DNA of 64,000 nt from Paracyclopina nana. Its lineage: Eukaryota > Arthropoda > Copepoda > Cyclopoida > Cyclopettidae. Below the pieces are notes generated by a model. It saw only the letters and a list, made by a program, of their open reading frames with translations, was not told where the DNA came from and did no database searches. The stretch spans positions 15,686,001-15,750,000 of the forward strand of contig JAGUCH010000001.1 of NCBI GenBank assembly GCA_019096065.1. The letters run 5' to 3'. Both the position numbers and the translations under genes were made by a program. Shown one piece after another: positions 1 through 11,500 of this stretch (its first letter is position 1; every line of letters begins with the position of its first letter).

Positions 1-620
1 TTCACTTCCAAAAATTTCCATAACCTGCCTTAAATTATCAAAAAGTGCCCAAATTGCATACTTTTTTAAAAAATACAGAACTTATCTAGGAGCTCTTTTG
101 AAGACGCGTGAGATTAGCCCGCTTGCTTCCATGACTGACACATCACTTAAGCTCACGCGCTATGTAGTAAGAACTACTAGCGCCACCTAGGCTAAGACAA
201 ACAGATTTGGTGATTTTAGCATGCAAAACTTGCGTCAAGAACTCACTTACGAGACCCCCCTGCATAGAAGGTTTTTTTATGACACTGTTTTTCCACAATT
301 TGCAACAACGCCCCCTAAGAAAAACTCGATTTCAATGCAAAACTCGACAGCTCTCATTTTGACCAGTGTGCGCTGATGACGTAATCATGCAAAAACTGGT
401 CACAGCTGGATCTGACATTTTTTTGCCCAAATATGCCTGATTTTGAACAGTACACTTTTTTGCCAACTTTCCCTTATGGCTACAGAGCAGCCTCATATTC
501 AAAATTGCAATAGAACACAGCTGCGATGCAAAGTTCAAATGAACCTCATTAAGAAGCAATTTGCACTCTCCAGATGTGAGCCTATATTGAATTAAGTAAA
601 TGAGTTGCTTGAAGGAGCAA
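1..620. other. Left-edge flank, no gene seen
   Basis: AT-rich sequence with only short shadow reading frames. It lies downstream of the globin gene stop codon and probably includes that gene's 3' untranslated region. I see no canonical AATAAA on the minus strand close to the stop. Confidence 0.4.
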
Positions 621-3600
621 TTAAGGCAGTGAATGCACTAGACTGGTGTAAATAATTTCTAACCTTCTGAGGTTTCTGGTAGACTCATCATCCAAGTGGT
701 GCAGTGCCTTGTCTGGAGCCTCAATGTCGACTTCCTGCTGCTGACCTTCATAGCCTTTTTTCATAAAGTGGGCAACCATTCTGAAGAACCTTAGCCACAC
801 AGTCTTCACTTCAGTTGACCACTGACCTTCAGCCTAGAGAAGGGTACAACAAGGTGAATATTTTAAATGATGCACTTCTTCTTGCTGTACGATCTTTTTG
901 TATTCTCTCTGTTGCAAGTGTCAAAATGCTTTCCCAAAGTTTTACTATTGTCTAGAATTATGGAACTTTCCAACTTTTGCCTATCTTGGTGCAGCCCAAT
1001 GCTTACTATTGGGCCTTGGTGGTGACTGGCCACACATCTCTTGTCTCTAGAGGCAAAAAATGAATTTTTTGCCACCAGCTCTCCCTGGCAATTCTAAGGA
1101 CAGTCTGGCTTGGCGAGCATTTTGCTCAAAGTGTCTTGCCACTCTGAAGCACTTGTTTGCCCTGCCATCGCTTAAATGGGCCTCAATGTTGCTATGGTGC
1201 TTTTACTGCTTATTTTCAAGAGGAAACTTTCACATTCATGCCTTGACTTTGAGAAAATGTAAATAATTTATCATTCTATGTACTATGCGGGGCTGTTGCA
1301 CCAAAAATGATGCTTTATTTAGAAAAAACCCACCGAATTGCCCCAAAAACGATCACCTGATGTTTGTGGATTTTCAAAGCTGTTGTTTTAAAAACTTTTT
1401 CTTTGACTGCAATATCAAAACCCTTTTAATGTTAAATAAAATTTCTTTCCAGGATCATTTATCGATGGATGGATTTTGAAGGTAAAGTTATCAGCAACTT
1501 TTTAGCTTAAATGTCACCGTTCACTGGCAAATCTCTATATTTGAGTTTTTTTAGAAACTGGAATCCAAATCGACAACTTTCAGTTTACAAATCCCTCTTA
1601 AAGCTTCCATGTCTGAGAAGCTGCTTCTTTTTCGCTCTGAGCCATTTGCAATAATGTGCAAAAAGTGAGAAATTGAATGGCTTTCTAGTCCTATTACATG
1701 GGGAATTTTTTCTGCACTTTATGCCCTCCGCACATGTAGCACCAAGTCATTTATGTTAGGAAGTGTGAAAAAGGAGCTTACTTGTAGAACAGGTCTGATG
1801 GCTTGACAAAATACAGGTCCCATTACATCCAAATGTTCTTTTCTCACACCAAACCTGCAATGAATTCGGCCCAGCTTGAATAGGTAAGCCTCAAGAGCTG
1901 TCGGAGTCTCCATCAGATCACAGGCTTCCTCAGCAACCTGGAATAAAGGCAAAAAGTTATATTTTCTTCCTTCTGCTAGAGGTTTATTGGATACTGAAAG
2001 TACGACAGTTTATTGTTCAAGTCTCTAAAAGAGCAAACACACACACAGCAAACTTGGTCCATTCCAAATGCGAGATTTACTATTGGAACTGTCAATTCTG
2101 TCAATATTTTTTCCTCCCATTTATTTTTTATTAGTTCTGGCTTGAACTTGAAAATTGACTGCTGTTGATGTTGCACATCAGCAAAGGTTTGTACCAGGCT
2201 GTTCATGCCAGAGCAAGTCAAAACAAGGTATGCGACTGTCACTTTCCTAACGATCTCTAAGGATAATCCAATTTGTCCTTAATTATTTTCATTATAGGAG
2301 AACTCGTTAGAGTAGCCCTCAACATTTAACTTGAGAAACGATATAATTAAAATCGAACCGGAAATATATAAGTGTTGAACAACGAAATACACAATTTTTA
2401 AAAATAAGTGCCTTCATAAAGTCTCATTTTTTGCATGATTGCTCTATGATTGGGATAACCATCAGACTTATAAGACCTCAACTATGGCAATATCTTAAGA
2501 GATCTCTCAAAAGTAAGCTGAGGAGACTCCAAAGCAAGCTGAGAGGACTCTTCAGCAAGCTGAGAGGACTCTTCAGCAAGCTGAGAGGACTCTGAAGCAA
2601 GCTGAGAGGAATCTCAAGCAAGCTGAGAGGACTCTCAAGCAAACTGAGAGGACTCTCAAGCAAGCTGAGAGGACTCTTCAGCAAGCTGAGAGGACTCTCA
2701 AGCAAACTGAGAGGACTCTTCAGCAAGCTGAGAGGACTCTCAAGCAAACTGAGAGGACTCTTCAGCAAGCTGAGAGGACTCTTCAGCAAGCTGAGAGGAC
2801 TCTTCAGCAAGCTGAGAGGACTCTCAAGCAAACTGAGAGGACTCTTCAGCAAGCTGAGAGGACTCTTCAGCAAGCTGAGAGGACTCTTCAGCATGCTGAG
2901 AGGACTTTCAAGCAAGCTGATAAGACTCACACATGCTCAGTTGGCTCTCAATCCATTAATCAAGAATGGATATGTGGTTTACCTTAACGAGCAAAACTGG
3001 GTGATTCCTCAGTGCTTCTTCAAGCATTCTTTTCTCATCTTCGGTCTCATTTTCCATTTTTTCACATGACTTCTTGACTATATCAGCTGAAAATAGGGAA
3101 GTGATTTATCACAAACTTCTGTAGCGTAGCACTCTAGAGATTCTATGTTGTAGGATAATCATTACTGAATTTGGCATCTTCTGCGTAGGATTGGAAAAGT
3201 TGCGCAAAAGTTACAACTCCAACAAGATCGACCTCTTTTCGAATACTCTTCAAGGTAGTTGAAATGAAGGTCTTTTCCTCTGTGGACAAAGTGTGATTTA
3301 CTGGTGGGTAACCTCTACTCATCAACTCCATGATCACGGAGAAAAACTTGAGCCAACTTTCTGAAAGAGAGAGAATAAATCACATGAAGTAGAAAGAATC
3401 CTTTGAGACATCGGCACAGTGGGTTAATTAGCAGCCCTAGAGAATGAAGTGCAAATAAGGTCGTCTAAGCAATTGTCAAAATGCAAAAGGTTGGCTTAAC
3501 TTTGTTTCAGTGTTGCTCGCGAGCGCAAACTTTGTGCATTTAGGAACTTTCTGTCTTATTGTGCTATTTTTGGCAAGTAGCTGTCATCCCGATAACTTAA

Positions 3601-5813
3601 CCAGCATTTCGGAGAATGGCCTCACGTAGTAGCTATAGCACTAGCTGCTATTATATAAAAGAAAAAGTCGAAGGCTGACGACGAAGAAAAGAGTGCTGAA
3701 TTGGACTTCTTTAGGCAGATGGAACTATTTTTCTTATCCTCAATTGATGGCCTTTTCCTTATACTGCCAAAAGAGATGAGCCTATATTTGTTGAAATTGA
3801 CTTTAAGCTACGAAAACCCAAATTACTCTGAATGGAAGTGCTTTTAAGAAGTATTCTGTCAAAACAAAAGTTGCATGAAAGTGGATGAGTTTCCAATGGA
3901 CACTCTCTGAAAATTGCGTGTTAGCAGCCCTTATTTATTATGCAAGCTTACAGTTACTCTACTTATTTCGCAATACAGATACGATTACAGCTGAGGTTCT
4001 TCAGTGCAAAATGTATTTCTGGATTGATGATATAAATACTGAATGTATCGGGATTTGTATTTTGCTTTTCTTTGATTGCCCAAATGATACTCACGCTATG
4101 CCATGTGTCTATCAAAGCACCAAACGAGAAGTGGCATGATAGTCATTGAGTGGCACATTATTCCTCTAACAATATAGGCGAATGTGAATGCAAACCAAAT
4201 TAGCTGATGAATGCTACACCAACATGAAGTATCTATACAGCGTATCTTCATTAGAGGAATTTTTAAATGAAATTCCTCACATCCTGCACCTTCCCAAAAT
4301 CAAATTCCTTTCCGGTAAAAAATTACGTATTTGACGCACGTAGGTGCTGCTTTGGGGAGATTGAAGGGCACACATACAGTTTGGAAATAACTAGATACTT
4401 CTACAAGCCAGAAAAACTCACCTTGGATTTTTTTGTCCCTCAATGCGCTAGGAATGTATCGGACGGAAGAAGCCACGAAATGAGGGCCAATGACGAGCAT
4501 TTCATAGTTCTAAATTGGAAAGAAAGAAAGTGTCTTCTATGATTGTCATCTGCTTAAAGTTTTCTAAATATTCTCGGAAGTTTCTGTTCTTTAACGAGGC
4601 CAAAAGTTGGGCGTACCTGAATACCATTTTGGCTGTGTATTTTACCCATTATCTTCAAGTAGTCAGAAATGGCAGAAAGATTATCTGCTCGATTAATAAC
4701 TTTGGCTAGCGCCCGAGAAACTCGTGGAACATGGCGTTGAAGTGCGGTAGTGTCTGAAGTAGAAAATTGGCAAATTGTTATACCATCAGCGAGCACCATT
4801 ATGTATGTTGGCAAAAAAAGTTTGCCCAACTGGCAAACTTCCAAATTAAACTGCTGCCATACATTTTCCTCTAAGATTGCTTTCCCCCTCTTTTGTACCT
4901 TGAAGAATGGCACAAGTGAGGAACTAACCATCAATTACTCATTTCCACTATAAGGTTGAAAAAGGTAGTGCTCGGTAATATGGGAAAGACTGCCCAGCTG
5001 TTCTTCAATCTAAAAAAAGATTGCCAGGAAAAATGACCTGGACACGAAATTGCAGCCATGAAACTCAACCAAACAACAATGATCGAAAAAGGACAAGCAA
5101 GCAGTTGGCTAAATTATTGAAGGCCACTCTTGAAAAAATCATAATGTAAATAGCATGTACCATTTTTCAAGGCAACTTTGCTTATTAAAAACATGCCTAA
5201 ATACAAGGGCCATCTTGAAGAATAGCATAGGGTCCTTGACAGGGACCACTTTCTAATTAGAATCACAAGAATGTGCATGCTTTCTACTCCTGCCTCTGCT
5301 AATATACTTACGGCCTTTATTCGGATCATGCTTCCGAAGGTCCTCAATTGTATAGTCCTTGAAAGCGAAAAACTTATCCTTGATATCGGGATTTTCGGTA
5401 AACATGCTCAAAAATGCCTCGTGGAGAATACTGTTGAGATGTATTTGTAAATATGGCCAAGTCTCCTGCGCAGAAATAATGGGATATAAAATAAATAAGC
5501 CGCGAAGAATTGTTTACGTTCCAATCAGGCTCATAAACAGACTGCAGAAAAAATAACTCACTTGGATATTCTTTATTTCGTCAGGGGTGAGCAGTTCTTT
5601 TTCCCCATTAAGTGGAAGCTGATTTGTGTCGTGATCATCATCTTGGCTAATGTAGCTTTGAGATCGTTTGCTTTTCCTTCTCTTCTCCGAGGCTGATTTT
5701 GACCTCAGCCTCAAAAGGCTCATATGTATGCCACTAATGGCTTTCACTTTGTTGCGGCATTTCTTCTTGCCACCACTGGAACCACCACTCGAGCTCCCTT
5801 GGGCATTTCCCAT
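621..5813 (-). CDS. Two-domain (tandem) globin with predicted N-myristoylation
   Basis: Eight exons read on the minus strand: 5562-5813, 5312-5465, 4617-4753, 4422-4509, 3166-3360, 2983-3086, 1782-1937, 621-833. All phases agree and give 432 residues. Residues 1-73 are a low-complexity, basic, Ser/Lys-rich tail starting MGNAQGSSSGG, a likely N-myristoylation signal, followed by KKKC. Globin domain 1 spans about 74-228: Trp87 in the A helix, CD1 Phe116/117, distal His143 (LQRH) and proximal His175 (MGKIH). Domain 2 spans about 233-395: CD1 Phe275, distal His304 (LRNH), proximal His336 (LGRIH) and a C-terminal H helix (WLRFF). Both domains keep 32 residues between E7 and F8. Exon 3166-3360 carries the end of domain 1 and the start of domain 2 without a break, so this is one protein. 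It is probably a membrane-tethered, globin X-like heme protein for oxygen, NO or redox chemistry. ATG 5813 was chosen over ATG 5831 because a TCTTTTAG acceptor lies between them and its context is stronger. Confidence 0.85.
2505..2925. repeat. 21-bp minisatellite in a globin intron
   Basis: About 20 tandem copies of a 21-bp unit with core GCTGAGAGGACTC, varying mainly between CTTCAGCAA and CTCAAGCAA. Because the period is a multiple of three, the minus strand stays open for 150 codons (2478-2930) with a Leu-Ser-Pro heptad pattern. It lies in the intron between globin exons 2983-3086 and 1782-1937, and including it would interrupt the E helix of domain 2, so I treat it as non-coding. Confidence 0.85.
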
Positions 5814-8172
5814 GTTTAACCTAAAAGACATTCATGATGCACTTTAATAGCATATGCTATCATCGTGATTTCCTGACTTAAGAATGAGCCTCATCAATAA
5901 TGCATGACCTCAAGAAGTGCTGCGACTTACTAAAAGAAACATACTAGGTGTGTGTATCAGATACTTTGAGTCCTAATGCATTTGCTCAAAACAAGAAATG
6001 CATAAATAATGATTTATTTCCAAATATTGGAAAAAGCTCCGCCAATATTTGCCAAGGCAGCACATCAATATACTCTTTTTACTGCAAAGTGGCTGAGTTA
6101 TTTAATTTAAAATGTCCCGATTAAAGTCAGACCTGTTTTAGCACACATCAAGTTAGGTGAAAGCACTTGGGGAAACAGATGCCTATCAGGTTTTATTTTC
6201 TGAGATAGCTCAGCAAGCAAGGGTTGCCAAATAATGTTTCATGCTGCCAAATCCTTGCAAGCTACAGGAAATTGATGGCAAAGTCATACGCAACGTATAG
6301 TATGCCAATTTATTGGTTAAATTGATATCTGATACTCTAGCTCACATATTAAAACTTTGGCCGTAAAAAGTTACGACGGACTAATATGAATTCTTTCGGA
6401 TGCGGTAGTTTATGGTTGCCTTGGTAAATATTGAGAATACCAGCAAAGTTTAACAAAATTCCCTAGGAAAATATTTTCTACTTTTTCAGCGAAGAAGCAG
6501 GAAAAACATATATCTCCATATTTGATTGAACCCACATACACACAATACTTTATTACTTTGTAGGGAAGTTTTGCAAAAATGCAAATTGTTTGAGCTAACT
6601 TGTGGCCCCAAAATATTGTTGAAAGGCCCTTTTCATCTGCTCGTTTCGCCAGCCAAGCTAGAAGCGAGAATCTTTGTTCAGTGGAGCATAAATGTCTCCG
6701 CCACAAATACATATCAGGATACTACGCTATCTGGAAATAAGGTTGGCCTTTCTCGAAAAACGAGCAATTTATCTATGTCTTTTTGCTAGAAGGGGAAAAG
6801 TAAGGGACCACTCTTCGCATCTTAAAACTGATGATGTACCTACCTTAAAGAGGGCTCACACACCTTTTACAACTTGCTCTTAATTTATAGGTTAAGGAAC
6901 TTGATGCCAACGAATTGTGGAATGCACTTTTACAGCCAGAAATGCATTTCATTCAACGCGAGCTAAACGGGCTAGTGTTTGAAAGGTTTTGCTCAATTGG
7001 TTCGCTAGGATATATCCGCATCCATATAAGTGCGCATATACAATATCTTCAATTGTGCATTGGGCATAAAAAAATGGCTTTACTTGACAAGGCCCACTGA
7101 AGCACAAAAGTATTCCTCTTTTTGTAGAGCTCTTGAAACTCACTTTTTTGTTAGGTGAAAATGCAATGTACAAAATTAAAAGAATTTCGGAGCTTCGTGC
7201 ATATTTGTATTCAAGATTGCATCCCTTCTTTATGTGCATAATAAGCCATGAAAGGAAGCCAGCAGATGGTAAACAAAAAAGTTGTCCTCGAGAAAGAAAT
7301 CGTAGCACAATGAAAACATAGAGCAAACGCAGGCGCCCAAGAGCCCTCAATGAAAAGATTTTCTTGGAAAAAAGCAAACTTTTGTCAACAACACTTCCAT
7401 TCCACGCACATCTTTACTCCGGTATTGTACTATATTGGCACCTACTACAACACCGAAAATAGCTATAGTTTTTATTACAGTTCAATGCCACTTTTTAAGA
7501 GTATTTTTCCTGGGCTCTAATACGACATTTTGGGCCATATCTTGGCTCATTTCCATAGTGAGCAAATAAAACTTAATACCTTCATACAACATCCTGAAGG
7601 GAGAAAGCACACAAGTTGTGGGCATAGGAAGGTGTATAGGATAGATTTGAAAGAAGGAGTGTGCTTCTCCCATGGGTCATTTCCGGTCAATCCTCCAAAT
7701 TGACATAGCAGCGTTGCTCAGGCCACCTTTTTATTAAGTTATGGCTTGCTGAAAGACCCTTTTTGCTAAGTAAGTAGTTTTTCCCAGTAGACAAATGGAC
7801 TAATGCACTTTCAGTTACAGCAAAAACTAAGATACTTCTGCCCATGATGTAACTTTCAATCTCTTTTCAACCCAGGCCAAGGCTTATCTTTTGTTTTAGC
7901 AAGTATATTTAATAGAAATAAAGAAAAACTGCGTCAACGGCAGTGGCATAGTGCATCGAATTGAAATAAGCATGTTTTGGGTGCAATTGCTGAGAAAATT
8001 CAATAGATAGTACAAAAAAAGAGCCACTCTATTTTCCTATCCCTGTTATATTTGAGACTTGGTAATTGATTCATTATCTAAAAATAGTTCAGCTTTTTGC
8101 GTCAAAACAATGATCCTCTGTTGGCTATGTTTTCCATAAATAAGGCGTATGATAAAAAACCAGGAAAGTTAA
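5814..8172. other. Intergenic region, no supported gene
   Basis: Lies upstream of the globin start and downstream of the transporter stop. It probably contains the globin promoter and a non-coding first exon, because an acceptor-like TCTTTTAG sits just before ATG 5813. Small overlapping frames on both strands (for example 6949-7377) have no recognisable domain or convincing splice context. Confidence 0.4.
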
Positions 8173-8312
8173 AGGGCGTTCTCATATTGGACTTTAGCTT
8201 ACAAAAACATGACTTTAGCTAACCGAAAACCTGTTTTTGGTAGGTAGCCACTACATAACGCTTGACTAAAAACCAGTTTTTGGTAAGCAAAAGTCCAATA
8301 TGAGAACGCCCT
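8173..8312. mobile_element. MITE, copy 1 (140 bp foldback)
   Basis: The element begins AGGGCGTTCTCATATTGGAC and ends with the reverse complement. The terminal inverted repeats extend imperfectly for about 38 bp and the centre is also foldback-like, with AAAACCTG/CAGTTTTT motifs. The same termini and the central GGTAGGTAGCCACTACATA recur at 17428-17587. It has no coding capacity. I could not define a clean target-site duplication. Confidence 0.85.
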
Positions 8313-8524
8313 TGTTAAGGATAAAATTCAAGGTATAAATAAATGAAGTTTCGTTGTTAAAATGATAAATAGCTTTTGGTTTTATGCATTCCATTGAACA
8401 TCAACTCCTACCTTTCTCGATGCCTTTCTGAAGCCGACTGAAGCTTTTTGTAAGTAAAGCTTTCTCTTATACAACAACGCATAGTACTACACTACCACAG
8501 AGGCAAGAGAGGCGTCATGGCACA

Positions 8525-8530
8525 TTTATT
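8525..8530 (-). terminator. Poly(A) signal of the SLC17 gene
   Basis: AATAAA on the minus strand (TTTATT on plus), about 60 bp downstream of the transporter stop codon at 8590-8592. Confidence 0.55.
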
Positions 8531-8589
8531 CTCATTTTTTTGGTGCTAAATATCAGATTAAAAATCTGAACACAATTGCTACTATACCA

Positions 8590-11500
8590 CTATGCCAGTG
8601 CTTTTTCAGGATTTTTTTCTCTACTTTTTTGCTCCTTTTCTTTACTCAAGTTGTTCCAGGGTTGCTCTTCACCGGAGGCAAATATGAGGTAGAATGTGGT
8701 TTCCACCAGTAAAATGGCAATAGTGACATACCAGACATTGCGCCATTTCCGGATGGACTTCTGCAAACGCCAAATGGGAATTGTTACATAATTAACCAAA
8801 ATTGCATGGACTTATGCTTCATGAAAGGGAGCAAGAAGTTAAAGGGAATTATACTACTATGCATCTGCCTAAAAATACATATCCAAACGTCACATCTAAT
8901 TTGAGACCCAAATGTATTCATTCAGTATCTATTTCCTAAGCATCGAGACATACAGAAAGTCCAAAAAAATTGTTCGAGAAATTATTGATTGTGCTTTGTA
9001 AATCTATGGGACAGTCTGTATCCGCATACTGTAATTGGCTGTCCATCAGAACGATTACAATTTTGTTGGCAAACTTTCACATGAAGCAGAAAGTGTCAGC
9101 AATAGTATAATGGACGTAATTCTTATCAGAATGGGAATTACGAGCATTGTACTTACCTCTTCTTTGGTGAAAGCTGCAGCCATTAATGGTGCCAACCATC
9201 CTGGTATTGTACCAAAAGCATTTGTGATGCCCAAAATGGTCCCAGAATAATTTGATGCAATATCTAGGGGATTAGTAAAGAAGCCCGAATATAAGGCTCC
9301 CTGCATCGTTATTGCCAGTGTTAGCAGTCCAATTGTGAGATTTTGGTTACACCCAGCAAAGCAAATTCCAACCATGCAAAAAGCTGGGCCAGCATGAGCT
9401 GAAAGAGATTGAGAGATACTTGCTCGATCAGCAAATCAAAAATAGTCTTAAACAGCTAGGTGAACAAAGAAGAGAAGCATTTAAGTACACTGATAAATGT
9501 ACAAAATTACTGCCATGACTGAAATTACACTCTTGAGTATAATTGAGAAAATACGAGAAAGCCGAAAAAGTGATGATGAAAACTTGCTTTTCCTGGTACA
9601 GCAAAAACAAGGCAACGCAACAGAGCAATTTCTCGTTTTTTGCTTCGTTTTCTTAACATTTCAAAGCTGATGGAAAACCTTGAATTGTTGTTTGTGTATG
9701 TAGTAAAACGTACCTATGAAGGTGGCGATCCTCCTGACTATTCCAGTTCTTAGGACTCTTTTAGAAATGGCCTTGTCGGCCAAGTAGCTGATCAAAAGGG
9801 AAAAGGCCCACATCAAAGCATAAGGCAAGGCCGAAAAAAGGGCATTTTGACTGATGTCTTTTTTCAGGATGGTCTTCAGATAAATTGGCAGCTCTGTCAA
9901 CAAAAGGTGGAATCCCCAATTATTGCCCACATTAGCAACCAAAATGGCCCAAAAAGGCAATGACGTCAAAAGATGGCGCCATGGCACTGGAGCTTGAGGG
10001 GCGTTACTTGTTTGGCCTTTTTGGTCTTCTATATAGTTTTTCTCTTCCTCAGAAATATATTTGTGAGTAGATGGCGTGTCAGAAGCAAACCACCACCAAA
10101 TTGCCACCCAAACGAGACAGGCTGTGCCCTTAAAGTAAATATAATTTACTGTAGCTTGAATGAATGGTGGTAACTCTTTTCCACGAAGAGCCCTACTTAA
10201 AAGAGATACCTTTAGCCTACTGCTGCTTCTTTGAGAAATAGCTCTATGATAGATTTTTATGCAATGCATTTTCCTTTTGTTTTTGCAAAAGCACTCAGCA
10301 CAATGACAAGAAACAAAGCAGAAACCTAAATCCCTTGATTGATGTTGGCAAAAGTACATTTCTTAAAGTGGTTGATTTCTCACGGAGTGCAAGAGAACTT
10401 CGTACAAATGGAAGGAAAATTACAAGTCCACAGTGGGTTTATTTGCCGATCGCGAAAAAGTCGCGAAATCAACGTAGCACCTTTTCTTATTGGCTGTTAG
10501 CTAAAAATATTGCATCCTGGCACCCGGGAGAGCAAGTAAGAGCAGCCAATTCTGGTGGATTATCAATTTATGCTATTAGCTTGACTTCCCTGTCTTGGTC
10601 ACTCAATTGGAGTCGTTTGGAATCAAAAGTTATGGGCGATTCAATTTTTTCTCAAATTGTGCAAAGTTGCTGTTCTTCTGAATTCGCCAAAATCAACTTT
10701 TGCCCAAAAATTATGCTTCCTTCACCAAATTTGAATCTTTATCTCTCAATAAACATTAATTTGTGCTCTTTAGATAGCCTAGAAGTCATACAAATTAGAA
10801 ACTGAAAATGGGTGCTAAAATCGGAAATCTGCGATTTGACGTAATTTCTCGTGCGCGTAAAATCGGCTTTTTGATCCACTGTGAAGTCGTCAAAAAGATG
10901 GATTGATACACAACTTCAGCCCCTAGCTCTGAAGTGCAAGCTTTTTTTTGCACATTTTTCCAATCTTTACTTGATGCAGTCTTAAAAACGTCGTACTGCG
11001 GGCAAAAACTGAGATTTATGTGATTTACCTGAATGTAGAAGACCCACTCCCATCCCAAAGAATCAATAATGGTAGCCGCCAATGGAAAAGCAATGATTGT
11101 CCCAGCTTGAGATCCTATATTGGATAATTTAAAATGTATGAAAGCCTCATTGGCTAAAGTATTGGCATGGCGTGCGCGCAGCCAATAAAAGAACAGAGAG
11201 CGCACGCGCAACAGCTGATTGATGACTTACCTGCGTAAATAAATGTGCCCATTCTCGACCTCTCACTATGAGGTGCCCATTTGGCCAACATGGCTGAAAT
11301 TGAGGGAAATGTGGCACCTTCGCAGACTCCCATCAAGGCTCGGATTACAATGACCAACCAAGGAAACTCATTAATGTCTGCTGCCTTTGTGGAAAGAGGC
11401 AGCAACAAACTGGAAAGCAAAAAATAGTGATTGGATGGCAACAGACAAACTGTAAATAAAGTTGGGAGGAATTTCAAAGCCATACAAGGTTTTTCTGCTG

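Noticed and set aside
1976..2242. 88-codon minus-strand frame inside the same globin intron
   Set aside because: No globin or other domain, and the flanking exons join in phase without it.
2478..2930. 150-codon minus-strand reading frame with Leu-Ser-Pro repeats
   Set aside because: It is the frame-preserving minisatellite; inclusion would split the E helix of globin domain 2.
3415..3421. Another CACAGTG, followed by GGTTAATTAGCAG
   Set aside because: No inverted partner with a matching 5-bp flank (ATCGG) found; a 7-mer is expected by chance.
6949..7377. 142-codon minus-strand frame
   Set aside because: AT-rich composition, no recognisable domain, overlaps other random frames.
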